Shown: piece by piece, positions 17,384-24,616 of the stretch
Layout of the letters: the number at the start of each line of letters is the position of its first letter
Position numbering within the stretch: the stretch's first letter is position 1
The notes under the pieces: model-generated
Seen by the model: the letters and a program-made list of their open reading frames with translations, nothing else
Told to the model about the DNA's origin: nothing
The model's database searches: none
Translations under genes and position numbers: made by a program
DNA from: Streptomyces sp. NBC_01255
GTDB taxonomy: Bacteria; Actinomycetota; Actinomycetes; Streptomycetales; Streptomycetaceae
DNA: 64,000 nt
Reading direction: 5' to 3'
Assembly: GCF_036226445.1 (NCBI RefSeq)
Contig: NZ_CP108474.1
Coordinates: forward strand, 6,696,001-6,760,000

Positions 17384-17860
17384 ATGATCCGATACGCGAC
17401 CGCCGCCGATCTCGACGCCGTCACCGCCCTCCACACCGAGGCCCGGGCCACCTACTACCGCGGCCACCTCCCCGAGTCCGCCTACGCGGGCCCCGACGAG
17501 CTCGCCCGCTCCCGGACCGGCTGGGCGGGCGCGATCGAGCGCGGGGCCGTGCTGTGCGCCGAGCTCGACGGGGAGGTCGCCGGGATCGCCGCCTACGGCG
17601 AGCGTGACGGCGTGATGTTCCTCAGTCAGCTGCACGTCGCCCCCGCCCACTGGCGCCGGGGCGTCGGCGGGTCCCTCCACGCGGCCTGCGTCGAGGCCTG
17701 GCGGGCGGCGGGGGTAGCCGCCGCCGTCCTGGAGGTCTTCGAGAAGAACGAGCGCGCCCAGGCCTTCTACGCGGCCCACGGCTGGACCCCCGACCCGGAC
17801 TCCCCGCGCTCCGGCAACCACCTCGTGCTCCGCCTCACACTGGCGCCGGAAACGGAATGA
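17384..17860 (+). CDS. GNAT-family N-acetyltransferase
   Basis: This 158-residue protein is a complete GNAT fold. The acetyl-CoA-binding segment is visible in LHVAPAHWRRGVGGSLHAACVE (compact R/Q-x-x-G-x-G/A type) and the C-terminal part in VFEKNERAQAFYAAHGWTPD. The substrate is unknown. It begins 7 bases after the GlxA-type regulator, so the two are probably one transcript. Confidence 0.9.
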   Translation: MIRYATAADLDAVTALHTEARATYYRGHLPESAYAGPDELARSRTGWAGAIERGAVLCAELDGEVAGIAAYGERDGVMFLSQLHVAPAHWRRGVGGSLHAACVEAWRAAGVAAAVLEVFEKNERAQAFYAAHGWTPDPDSPRSGNHLVLRLTLAPETE

Positions 17861-17926
17861 ACCGGGCCGGTGGAGGCGTTCCCGTCGACGAACACCCCCA
17901 CCGGCAACCCCTCGGAGAGAAGTCCC

Positions 17927-18643
17927 ATGCGCGTCGAGATCTGGTCCGACATCGCCTGCCCCTGGTGCTATGTCGGAAAGGCCCGCTTCGAGAAGGGTCT
18001 TGCCGCCTTCGCCCACCGCGACGACGTCGAGGTCGTGCACCGCTCGTTCGAGCTCGACCCCCACCGCGCCAAGGGTGACACCGGCCCGGTCCTGGAGATG
18101 CTGGCGAAGAAGTACGGCCGCACCCTCGACGAGGCCCGCGCCATGGAGCAGCACGTCGCCGACAACGCGCACGCCGAGGGCCTCGGCTACCGCACCGACG
18201 GCCGCGACCACGGCAACACCTTCGACATCCACCGGCTGCTCCACCTCGCCAAGGCCCGCGGCCGGCAGAGCGAGCTGCTCGACCTGGCCTACCGCGCCAA
18301 CTTCGCCGAGGAGCGCTCCGTCTTCGACACCGAGACCCTGGCGACGCTCGGCGTCGAGGCCGGTCTCGACGAGGCCGAGGTCCGGGCCGTCCTCGCCGAC
18401 GACTCGGCCTACGCCGACGCCGTACGGGAGGACGAGCGCGAGGCCGCCGAACTCGGCGCCAACAGCGTGCCGTTCTTCGTCCTCGACCGCCGCTACGGCG
18501 TCTCCGGCGGCCAGCCCGCCGAGGTCTTCACCCAGGCCCTGGAGCAGGCCTGGCAGGGCCGCGCCCTCCAGCCCGTCGGCGGCACCGCCGGCGCCGGCGC
18601 CGACGCCTGCGGCCCGGACGGCTGCGATGTGCCGCAGGCCTGA
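17927..18643 (+). CDS. DsbA-family oxidoreductase (FrnE-like)
   Basis: This 238-residue thioredoxin-fold protein has the redox motif CPWC at residues 11-14 and the helical insertion typical of FrnE/2-hydroxychromene isomerase relatives. There is no signal peptide, so it acts in the cytoplasm, probably in disulfide exchange. The ATG at 17927 follows GGAGAGAAG; an upstream in-frame GTG at 17870 would add 19 residues without family-like sequence. The C-terminus has two Cys in ADACGPDGC. Confidence 0.9.
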   Translation: MRVEIWSDIACPWCYVGKARFEKGLAAFAHRDDVEVVHRSFELDPHRAKGDTGPVLEMLAKKYGRTLDEARAMEQHVADNAHAEGLGYRTDGRDHGNTFDIHRLLHLAKARGRQSELLDLAYRANFAEERSVFDTETLATLGVEAGLDEAEVRAVLADDSAYADAVREDEREAAELGANSVPFFVLDRRYGVSGGQPAEVFTQALEQAWQGRALQPVGGTAGAGADACGPDGCDVPQA

Positions 18644-18692
18644 CCGGTGCACGCGCACCCATCCTGACCTGCGCGGATAAGGGCATCTTGGA

Positions 18693-18738
18693 GATTCCCC
18701 ACGGTCGAAACGCCATTGACGGGTGATCGTGGGGGATC
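18693..18738. promoter_or_regulatory. Imperfect inverted repeat before the class V aminotransferase gene
   Basis: GATTCCCCACGGTC (18693-18706) and GATCGTGGGGGATC (18725-18738) form an inverted repeat matching at 12 of 14 positions. It ends 12 bases before the start codon, so it may be an operator or a translation-affecting hairpin. Confidence 0.45.
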
Positions 18739-18750
18739 CAGGGTGGGGGC

Positions 18751-19809
18751 ATGGATTCCCTGCATCAGCCGCTCGGCGGCGCCGAGTTCGCGCCCAAGAA
18801 GACCTATCTCAACACCTCCGCCTGCGGGTTGCTGCCCCGCCGGACGATCGATGCCGTCACGCTCCTCGCGGAGGAGACCGCCGACGGCCGCTCCGACGGC
18901 GCGGGCAGCTTCGCGATCGTCGACGAGGCACGGGCGGCCTTCGCGCGGCTCGCCCACGTCTCGCACGAGCGCGTCTCCGTCGGCAGCTCCGTCGCCGTGC
19001 ACTGCGGAATGATCGCCCAGTCGATGCCCGCGGGCTCCGAGATCCTCTTCCCCGAGGGCGACTTCGCCTCCGTCATCACCCCGTTCACGATCCGCGGCGA
19101 CCTCAAGGTCCGCTTCGTGCCCCTGGACCGGCTCGCCGAGTCCGTCCGCCCCGAGACGGCGCTCGTCGCCTTCTCCGCCGTGCAGTCGGCGGACGGCCGC
19201 ACGGCCGACTTCGCGGCGGTACGGGCCGCGGCGGCCGCCCACGGTGCCCGGACGCTCCTGGACGCCACGCAGTCGGCCGGCTGGCTGCCGCTGCACGCGG
19301 GGGATTGGGACTACACGGTCGCCGGTGCGTACAAGTACCTGCTCTGCCCGCGTGGGGCGTCCTTCCTCACCGTCACCGAGGAGGCGCAGGACTCGCTGCT
19401 CGCGATCCACGCCAACTGGGTCACGGGCGAGGAGCTGTGGGCGAACGTGTACGGCCCGGTCCGCGAACTGGCCCGCTCCGCACGCCGCTTCGACGAGCCC
19501 GCGGCCTTCTTCTCGTACCACGGGGCGGCCCGCTCGCTCGCGCTGCTCGAAGAGATCGGCATCGACCGTATCGAGGCCCACGACAAGGGGCTCGCGGCCC
19601 GCTTCCGCGCCGGACTCGTCGAGCTCGGCCACACGCCGGTCATGGACGACTCGACGGTCGTCGCGATCCCCGGCCTCGGCGACCGGGCGGACGCGCTGCG
19701 CGACGCCGACGTGCTGCTCTCCGACCGCGCGGGCAACCTGCGGGCCTCGTTCCACCTCTACAACACGGCGGCGGACGTCGACCGCGTCCTGGACGTCCTG
19801 GCTGGCTGA
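18751..19809 (+). CDS. Class V aminotransferase (PLP enzyme)
   Basis: This 352-residue fold-type I PLP enzyme carries DATQSAGWLPLHAGDWDYTV and GAYKYLLCPRG, whose lysine should form the Schiff base. It belongs with cysteine desulfurase/isopenicillin epimerase-like proteins, but nothing shows the substrate. An inverted repeat lies in its promoter region. It converges with the MarR gene. Confidence 0.88.
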   Translation: MDSLHQPLGGAEFAPKKTYLNTSACGLLPRRTIDAVTLLAEETADGRSDGAGSFAIVDEARAAFARLAHVSHERVSVGSSVAVHCGMIAQSMPAGSEILFPEGDFASVITPFTIRGDLKVRFVPLDRLAESVRPETALVAFSAVQSADGRTADFAAVRAAAAAHGARTLLDATQSAGWLPLHAGDWDYTVAGAYKYLLCPRGASFLTVTEEAQDSLLAIHANWVTGEELWANVYGPVRELARSARRFDEPAAFFSYHGAARSLALLEEIGIDRIEAHDKGLAARFRAGLVELGHTPVMDDSTVVAIPGLGDRADALRDADVLLSDRAGNLRASFHLYNTAADVDRVLDVLAG

Positions 19810-19820
19810 GCACGCCGCAC

Positions 19821-19843
19821 CGCCGGGCGCCCCGCCCCCGGCG
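19821..19843. terminator. Short hairpin between convergent genes
   Basis: CGCCGGG at 19821-19827 pairs with CCCGGCG at 19837-19843 in the 34 bases between the convergent aminotransferase and MarR genes. It is a weak candidate for a bidirectional terminator. Confidence 0.45.
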
Positions 19844-20404
19844 TCAGCAGTTCTTCGGCAGCGGCGGGCAGTCGCCCTCCTCGCCCGCCTCCTCGTACAG
19901 GTTCTCCGCGACGAGCCCGAGCAGGCGGGCCAGCTCCGCCCGGTCGGCCTGGGCGAGCCCGCCGAGCGATAGGTCCTCCAGGCCCTTCCAGGCGCCCTCG
20001 ACCCCAGTGCGCAGTGCCAGGCCCTTGTCCGTCACCTCGACGAGGACCGCGCGCCGGTCGGCGGGGTCCGGGCGGCGGCGGACATGGCCGCACTGCTCCA
20101 GCCGCTGGAGCATCTTCGTCACCGTCGAGGGGTCGAGCCCGAGGGACTGGATCAGCTCCGACTGGCGGACCGGCCCGGAGTCCCACAGGCGCATCATCAT
20201 CAGCTCCTGCCCCGGGTAGAGGCCGAGCTCCCGCAGCCGCCTCCCCATGGCGATCCGGTGCATCCGGGCGACCCGCGCCAGGGTGTGGCTGACGGGCCCG
20301 CCGCGCGCGGCGTCCGGCAGCGGTTCGCCGCACACACCGGTGGGCGCCGCGGCGCGGGGCTCGGTACAGACGGGGTCGGTACAGACGGGGTCGGTTCCGG
20401 ACAT
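19844..20404 (-). CDS. MarR-family transcriptional regulator
   Basis: This 186-residue protein has the MarR winged HTH (about 60-145, with QSELIQSLGLDPSTVTKMLQRLEQ and the wing RRRPDPADRRAVLVEVTDKG). The start at 20404 gives a 40-residue N-terminal extension that contains a DNA-level tandem repeat encoding TDPVC twice and has four cysteines. It is divergent from an old-yellow-enzyme gene, and two inverted TTGG-type boxes lie between, so it probably represses that gene and itself in response to an electrophile or aromatic ligand (inference). Confidence 0.92.
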   Translation of the reverse strand: MSGTDPVCTDPVCTEPRAAAPTGVCGEPLPDAARGGPVSHTLARVARMHRIAMGRRLRELGLYPGQELMMMRLWDSGPVRQSELIQSLGLDPSTVTKMLQRLEQCGHVRRRPDPADRRAVLVEVTDKGLALRTGVEGAWKGLEDLSLGGLAQADRAELARLLGLVAENLYEEAGEEGDCPPLPKNC

Positions 20405-20440
20405 CAGTGCTCCTCGGGACGGCTCTCCCAGAACTTTACC

Positions 20441-20495
20441 TTGGTCGGCCAATGAATGGGTTACAGTGACAACGGCCCGATTAGTTGGCCGACCA
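20441..20495. promoter_or_regulatory. Paired MarR-type operator boxes
   Basis: TTGGTCGGCCAA at 20441-20452 is itself nearly palindromic. Its 11-base core recurs inverted as TTGGCCGACCA at 20485-20495. The two boxes flank a TACAGT (20462-20467) in the space between the MarR and ene-reductase genes, so binding could cover both promoters. Confidence 0.7.
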
Positions 20496-20518
20496 CATAA
20501 TGATGTGAGGGAACCGCC

Positions 20519-21586
20519 ATGACCACTGCCTTCGACCCCGTCGACCTCGCCGGCACCCGTCTCGCCAACCGCATCGCCATGGCCCCCATGACCCGCAGCC
20601 GGGCCGAGAGCGAGAGCCGTACCCCCACCGCGCTCGTCGCCGAGTACTACGCCCAGCGCGCCTCGGCCGGTCTCATCATCACCGAGGGCGCCCAGCCGAC
20701 CGCCATCGGCCAGGGCTACCCCAGCACCCCCGGACTGCACAGCGCCGAGCAGATCGCCGCCTGGCGCGAGGTCACCGACGGCGTCCACGAGCGCGGCGGC
20801 CGGATCTTCGTCCAGGTGATGCACGCTGGCCGGATCAGCCACCCCGAGGTCCTCGGCAACGGTCTCCACCCCGTCGGCCCGTCCCCGGTCGCCCCGGCCG
20901 GGCAGCTCTTCGCCGGCACCGGACTCATCGACTTCGTCGCCCCGCGCGAACTCACCGCCGACGAGGTACGCGAGACGATCGCCGGCTTCGCCACCGCCGC
21001 CCGCAACGCGATCGAGGCCGGCTTCGACGGCGTCGAGATCCACGGCGCCAACGGCTACCTGGTCTCGCAGTTCCTCTCCACCAACTCCAACCGGCGCACC
21101 GACGAATGGGGCGGCCCGGTCGAGAACCGCATCCGCTTCGCCGTCGAGGTCGTCAAGGCCGTCGCCGCCGAGATCGGCCCCGAGCGCACCGCCCTGCGCG
21201 TCTCCCCGGCCAACACCTACAACGACATCGCCGAGACCGACACCGCCGAGATCTACCCCGCCCTCGTCGAGGCGATCGACCCGATCGGCATCGCCTACCT
21301 GCACGTCACGGAGCCCACGCCCGAGGTCCGCGAGCTGACCCTCGCCCTGCGCAAGGCCTTCTCCGGCACCTTCATCCTGAACCCGGCCAGCGAGGGGCCG
21401 ACCGGGCCCGACGCCCTGGCCCTGGTCGAGGACGGCACCGCCGACCTCGTCGCGTACGGGGCGCTGTTCCTCGCCAACCCCGACCTGCCGGCCCGGCTCA
21501 AGGCCGGCGGCCCGTACAACACCCCGGACACCGCCACGTACTTCGGCGGCGACCACCGCGGCTACACCGACTACCCCGCGCTGTAG
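20519..21586 (+). CDS. Old yellow enzyme family alkene reductase
   Basis: This 355-residue FMN-dependent TIM-barrel enzyme reduces activated C=C bonds of enones and similar electrophiles with NAD(P)H. Family motifs include the N-terminal MAPMTRSRA, the HGANGYLVSQFLS catalytic stretch with its His-Asn pair, and DEWGGPVENR. A GAGGGAACC ribosome site precedes the ATG at 20519. It is divergent from a MarR regulator, matching the common electrophile-sensing repressor/ene-reductase pair. A very strong terminator follows. Confidence 0.95.
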   Translation: MTTAFDPVDLAGTRLANRIAMAPMTRSRAESESRTPTALVAEYYAQRASAGLIITEGAQPTAIGQGYPSTPGLHSAEQIAAWREVTDGVHERGGRIFVQVMHAGRISHPEVLGNGLHPVGPSPVAPAGQLFAGTGLIDFVAPRELTADEVRETIAGFATAARNAIEAGFDGVEIHGANGYLVSQFLSTNSNRRTDEWGGPVENRIRFAVEVVKAVAAEIGPERTALRVSPANTYNDIAETDTAEIYPALVEAIDPIGIAYLHVTEPTPEVRELTLALRKAFSGTFILNPASEGPTGPDALALVEDGTADLVAYGALFLANPDLPARLKAGGPYNTPDTATYFGGDHRGYTDYPAL

Positions 21587-21603
21587 CCCGTGCCACGCAC
21601 GAC

Positions 21604-21638
21604 GAGGGGCGGGGTCCGGCCACCGGACCCCGCCCCTC
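21604..21638. terminator. Strong bidirectional terminator
   Basis: A perfect 16-bp stem (21604-21619 with 21623-21638, GAGGGGCGGGGTCCGG and its complement) with a three-base loop lies between convergent genes. It probably stops transcription from both sides. Confidence 0.92.
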
Positions 21639-21656
21639 CCTATACGCCCGTACGTC

Positions 21657-22763
21657 CTACTTCCAGGCCTCCGTGACCGCGCGCCGCGCGCCCTCCAGAT
21701 CCACCGTGCGGCCCGTGTCGCCGAGCGCCGCGCCCAGCGCCGCGAGCGAGGACTGCACGGCGCCCGGAGTCGCGTCCACCCCGTAGTGGTTGACCCGGAT
21801 CATCTCCTTGGCCAGCGCCCCGCCGCCCGCGATCAGCGGCAGCGACGGATCCGCGGAGAGGGCCTTCGCGACCAGCTCCGAGGCGTCCACCCCGGCCGGC
21901 ACGCGCAGCGTCGTCGCGACCGGGGCCGCGTCCTTCGCCTCGTACACGTACGGCTCGAGACCGCCGCCCAGCGCAACCGCTCCCGCGCGGGTCGCGGCCG
22001 CCGCCGAGGAGTGCCGGGCCATCAGCGCGTCCAGGCCCTCCGCCTCGATCCGCTCCACGCACGCCTCGAGGGCCAGCATCTCCAGCTGCGCCGGAGCGTG
22101 CAGCAGCGCCTTCCGGCCGCCGTCGATCCACCGCTCCTTCCAGTCCAGGAGGGAGAGGTACGAGCGACGGGGCGCGGCCGGGTTCGCGGCGAACCGCTCC
22201 CAGGCCCGCGCGCTCACCGAGACCGCCGAGACGCCCGCCGGGCCGCCCATCGCCTTCTGCGCGCCGATGATGCACATGTCGACACCCCAAGCGTCCGGCA
22301 GCACCGGCTCCGCGCCGATCGACGCCACCGCGTCCAGGTAGAACAGCGCGCCGTGCGCCCGCACGACCTCGCCGATCTCCGCGACCGGGTTGGTGTTCCC
22401 GGTCGCCGCCTCCGCGTGGACGAGCGACACGAAGTCGATCTCCGGGTGCTCGGCGAGCGCCCGCTCCACCTGAGCGGCCGTCACCGCCGTGTGGAAGGGC
22501 ACCTCCAGGTCGACGACGGTGGCCCCGCAGTCCCGCAGCCAGTTGCCGAAGGTCTGCCCGTACGGACCGGTGACGACGTTCAGCGCGGTCGAACCGGCCC
22601 GCGCCCCGCTGCGGATGCACCCCTCCAGGGGAAGCAGCGCCTCGCCCTGGGTGATCACCACGTCCTGCTCCGTGGAGAGCAGCGCGGCCACCCGCCGCTC
22701 GATCGACGCGAAATGCGCGGCGGTCAGCGGGGCCAGGTCCAGGAGCGGATGTGTCACGGTCAC
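21657..22763 (-). CDS. Class V aminotransferase (alanine-glyoxylate/serine-pyruvate type)
   Basis: This 368-residue PLP enzyme resembles alanine-glyoxylate aminotransferases. It shows the N-terminal ITQGEALLPLEG loop, the FYLDAVASIGAEPV cofactor-binding Asp region, and GAQKAMGGPAG with the Schiff-base lysine. The GTG at 22763 is preferred because GAGG lies 7 bases upstream; a GTG two codons later is the alternative. It is divergent from an amidohydrolase gene (187-base gap). The two could act in one nitrogen- or glyoxylate-linked pathway, but that is only suggested by position. Confidence 0.9.
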   Translation of the reverse strand: MTVTHPLLDLAPLTAAHFASIERRVAALLSTEQDVVITQGEALLPLEGCIRSGARAGSTALNVVTGPYGQTFGNWLRDCGATVVDLEVPFHTAVTAAQVERALAEHPEIDFVSLVHAEAATGNTNPVAEIGEVVRAHGALFYLDAVASIGAEPVLPDAWGVDMCIIGAQKAMGGPAGVSAVSVSARAWERFAANPAAPRRSYLSLLDWKERWIDGGRKALLHAPAQLEMLALEACVERIEAEGLDALMARHSSAAAATRAGAVALGGGLEPYVYEAKDAAPVATTLRVPAGVDASELVAKALSADPSLPLIAGGGALAKEMIRVNHYGVDATPGAVQSSLAALGAALGDTGRTVDLEGARRAVTEAWK

Positions 22764-22950
22764 GGCGGTGCCTCTTCGACTCGGTGCGGTGCGGGCGGAA
22801 CTCCCGATCAGGGTACCGACGCCCGCCCGCGCATCCCCCTGGCCCACCTGCACAAAAGGGATCTTCGTCATGATGCAACCGTCAAGGGGCATCAGGTGTC
22901 CAACAGGACGACGGACCGGGCACGGGCACCCGCCCTCGTACAGTGCACGC

Positions 22951-24036
22951 ATGAGCGATCACGCGGTGCTGCATGTGAAGGGGCGGGTGCTCGTCGGCCC
23001 TGAGGACGTACGGGACGAACTCTGGTGCGTCGACGGGCGGATCACCTACGACCGGCCCGCCGCCGAGGCGGTGACCGTCGAGGGCTGGGCGCTGCCCGGC
23101 CTGGTCGACGCCCACTGCCACGTCGGACTCGACCGGCACGGCCCCGTCGACGAGGCCACCAGCGAGAAGCAGGCCCTCACCGACCGGGACGCGGGCACGC
23201 TGCTCATCCGGGACGCCGGTTCGCCCTCCGACACCCGCTGGATCGACGAGCGCGAGGACCTCCCGAAGATCATCCGCGCGGGCCGGCACATCGCCCGTAC
23301 CCGCCGCTACATCCGCAACTACGCCCACGAGATCGAGCCCGCGGACCTCGTCGCGTACGTCGGCCGCGAGGCCCGGCGCGGCGACGGCTGGGTGAAGCTC
23401 GTCGGCGACTGGATCGAACGCGAGGCGGGCGACCTCACCGCCTGCTGGCCGCGCCCCGAGGTCGAGGCAGCCATCGCCGAGGCGCACCGGCTCGGCGCCC
23501 GGGTCACGGCGCACTGCTTCGCGGAGGACTCCCTCCGCGACCTCGTCGAGGCGGGCATCGACTGCATCGAGCACGCCACCGGCCTCACCGAGGACACGAT
23601 CCCGCTCTTCGCCGAGCGGGGCGTCGCCATCGTCCCGACCCTGGTGAACATCGCGACGTTCCCGCATCTCGCCGACGGCGGCCAGGAGAAGTTCCCGCGC
23701 TGGTCGGCCCATATGCGCAGGCTGTACGAGCGGCGGTACGACACCGTCCGCGCCGCCTTCGACGCCGGCGTCCCCGTCTTCGTCGGCACCGACGCGGGCG
23801 GCTCCCTCGCCCACGGGCTCGTCGCGGAGGAGGTCGAGGAGCTGACCCGCGCCGGCATCCCGCCGATCGACGCGCTCTCGGCCACGGCCTGGGGCGCCAG
23901 GGCCTGGCTCGGCCGCCCCTCCCTGGAGGAGGGCGCCCCCGCCGACCTCGTCGTCTACGGCGAGGACCCGCGCGCGGACGTCCGCGTCCTCGCGGCGCCG
24001 CGGCGGGTCGTCGTCAACGGCCGGGTGGTCGGCTGA
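22951..24036 (+). CDS. Imidazolonepropionase-like amidohydrolase
   Basis: This 361-residue metal-dependent hydrolase of the amidohydrolase superfamily has the HxH motif in LVDAHCHVG, metal-ligand histidines in VTAHCFAEDS and CIEHATG, and the catalytic Asp in VGTDAGGS. The C-terminal composite beta-domain closes with ADLVVYGEDPRADV. Substrate is unknown; relatives cleave prolidyl, imidazolone or other cyclic amide bonds. The ATG at 22951 gives the standard N-terminal beta-domain. Confidence 0.9.
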   Translation: MSDHAVLHVKGRVLVGPEDVRDELWCVDGRITYDRPAAEAVTVEGWALPGLVDAHCHVGLDRHGPVDEATSEKQALTDRDAGTLLIRDAGSPSDTRWIDEREDLPKIIRAGRHIARTRRYIRNYAHEIEPADLVAYVGREARRGDGWVKLVGDWIEREAGDLTACWPRPEVEAAIAEAHRLGARVTAHCFAEDSLRDLVEAGIDCIEHATGLTEDTIPLFAERGVAIVPTLVNIATFPHLADGGQEKFPRWSAHMRRLYERRYDTVRAAFDAGVPVFVGTDAGGSLAHGLVAEEVEELTRAGIPPIDALSATAWGARAWLGRPSLEEGAPADLVVYGEDPRADVRVLAAPRRVVVNGRVVG

Positions 24037-24050
24037 CGGTCGACCACCCG
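24022..24050. terminator. Terminator between convergent amidohydrolase and acyltransferase genes
   Basis: CGGGTGGTCG at 24022-24031 pairs perfectly with CGACCACCCG at 24041-24050 around a 9-base loop that contains the amidohydrolase stop codon. It lies just before the end of the convergent acyltransferase gene. Confidence 0.75.
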
Positions 24051-24055
24051 TTCGG

Positions 24056-24616
24056 TCAGCGGGTGAGGAACGCGAGCCGCGCCTTCTTCTCCGGGATGAA
24101 GACCTCCGGCAGGTCCACCTCGGGCAGCACGACCTCCGGGCCGAGCTCGAAGCCGGCGCGGACCATCCGCGCGATCGCCTTCTCGTTGGCGGCGTCGGGC
24201 TCGACGACGACCCGGGTGCGGTCCCTCAGCGAGAAGTCGACGAGGGCGCTGACGAGTCCGGCCGTGAAGCCGGACCGGGGGGTCGCGCTCGGCGCGATCA
24301 GGAAGTGGACGCCGATGTCGCCGGGCTCCACCGTGTAGCACTCGCTGACCCGGTCCGCCTCGGGCTCGTACGTCTGGAACAGTGCGACGGGCTCCCCGTC
24401 CAGGCCGACGAGGAAGCCGTGGTGGGTGGTGAGCGAGTCCAGGTGCGCGTAGATGTCCCGGACCTGCTCGACGGTGGTCCCGCCCATGCCCCAGAACCGG
24501 GCGCGCTCCTCGTTGACCCAGCCGTGCAGGAGCGGGGCGTCGCGGTCGGGCTCGACGGGCCGGATCGTGACGGTGCCGAAGCCCTCGACGCTCCGGACGT
24601 GTACGGCGGTGGTCAT
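24056..24616 (-). CDS. GNAT-family siderophore-type acyltransferase (IucB/MbtK-like)
   Basis: This 186-residue acyltransferase resembles the IucB/AlcB/MbtK branch of GNAT proteins, which acylate N-hydroxylysine or N-hydroxydiamines in hydroxamate siderophores. Typical features are TVTIRPVEPDRDAPLLHGWVN at the start, the FWGM motif, and DIGVHFLIAPS followed by RVVVEPDAANEKAIARMVRAGF. The ATG at 24616 overlaps the stop of the acylase gene (ATGA), so the two are translationally coupled and under the same upstream iron box. From memory, this pair matches the acylase/acyltransferase set linked to aryl-desferrioxamine formation (desG/desH); unverified. Confidence 0.88.
   Translation of the reverse strand: MTTAVHVRSVEGFGTVTIRPVEPDRDAPLLHGWVNEERARFWGMGGTTVEQVRDIYAHLDSLTTHHGFLVGLDGEPVALFQTYEPEADRVSECYTVEPGDIGVHFLIAPSATPRSGFTAGLVSALVDFSLRDRTRVVVEPDAANEKAIARMVRAGFELGPEVVLPEVDLPEVFIPEKKARLAFLTR

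Noticed and set aside
16238..18658. 806-codon open frame on the minus strand
   Set aside because: It runs antisense to the GlxA-type regulator, GNAT and DsbA genes, has Gly/Val/Glu-rich shadow composition and no domain.
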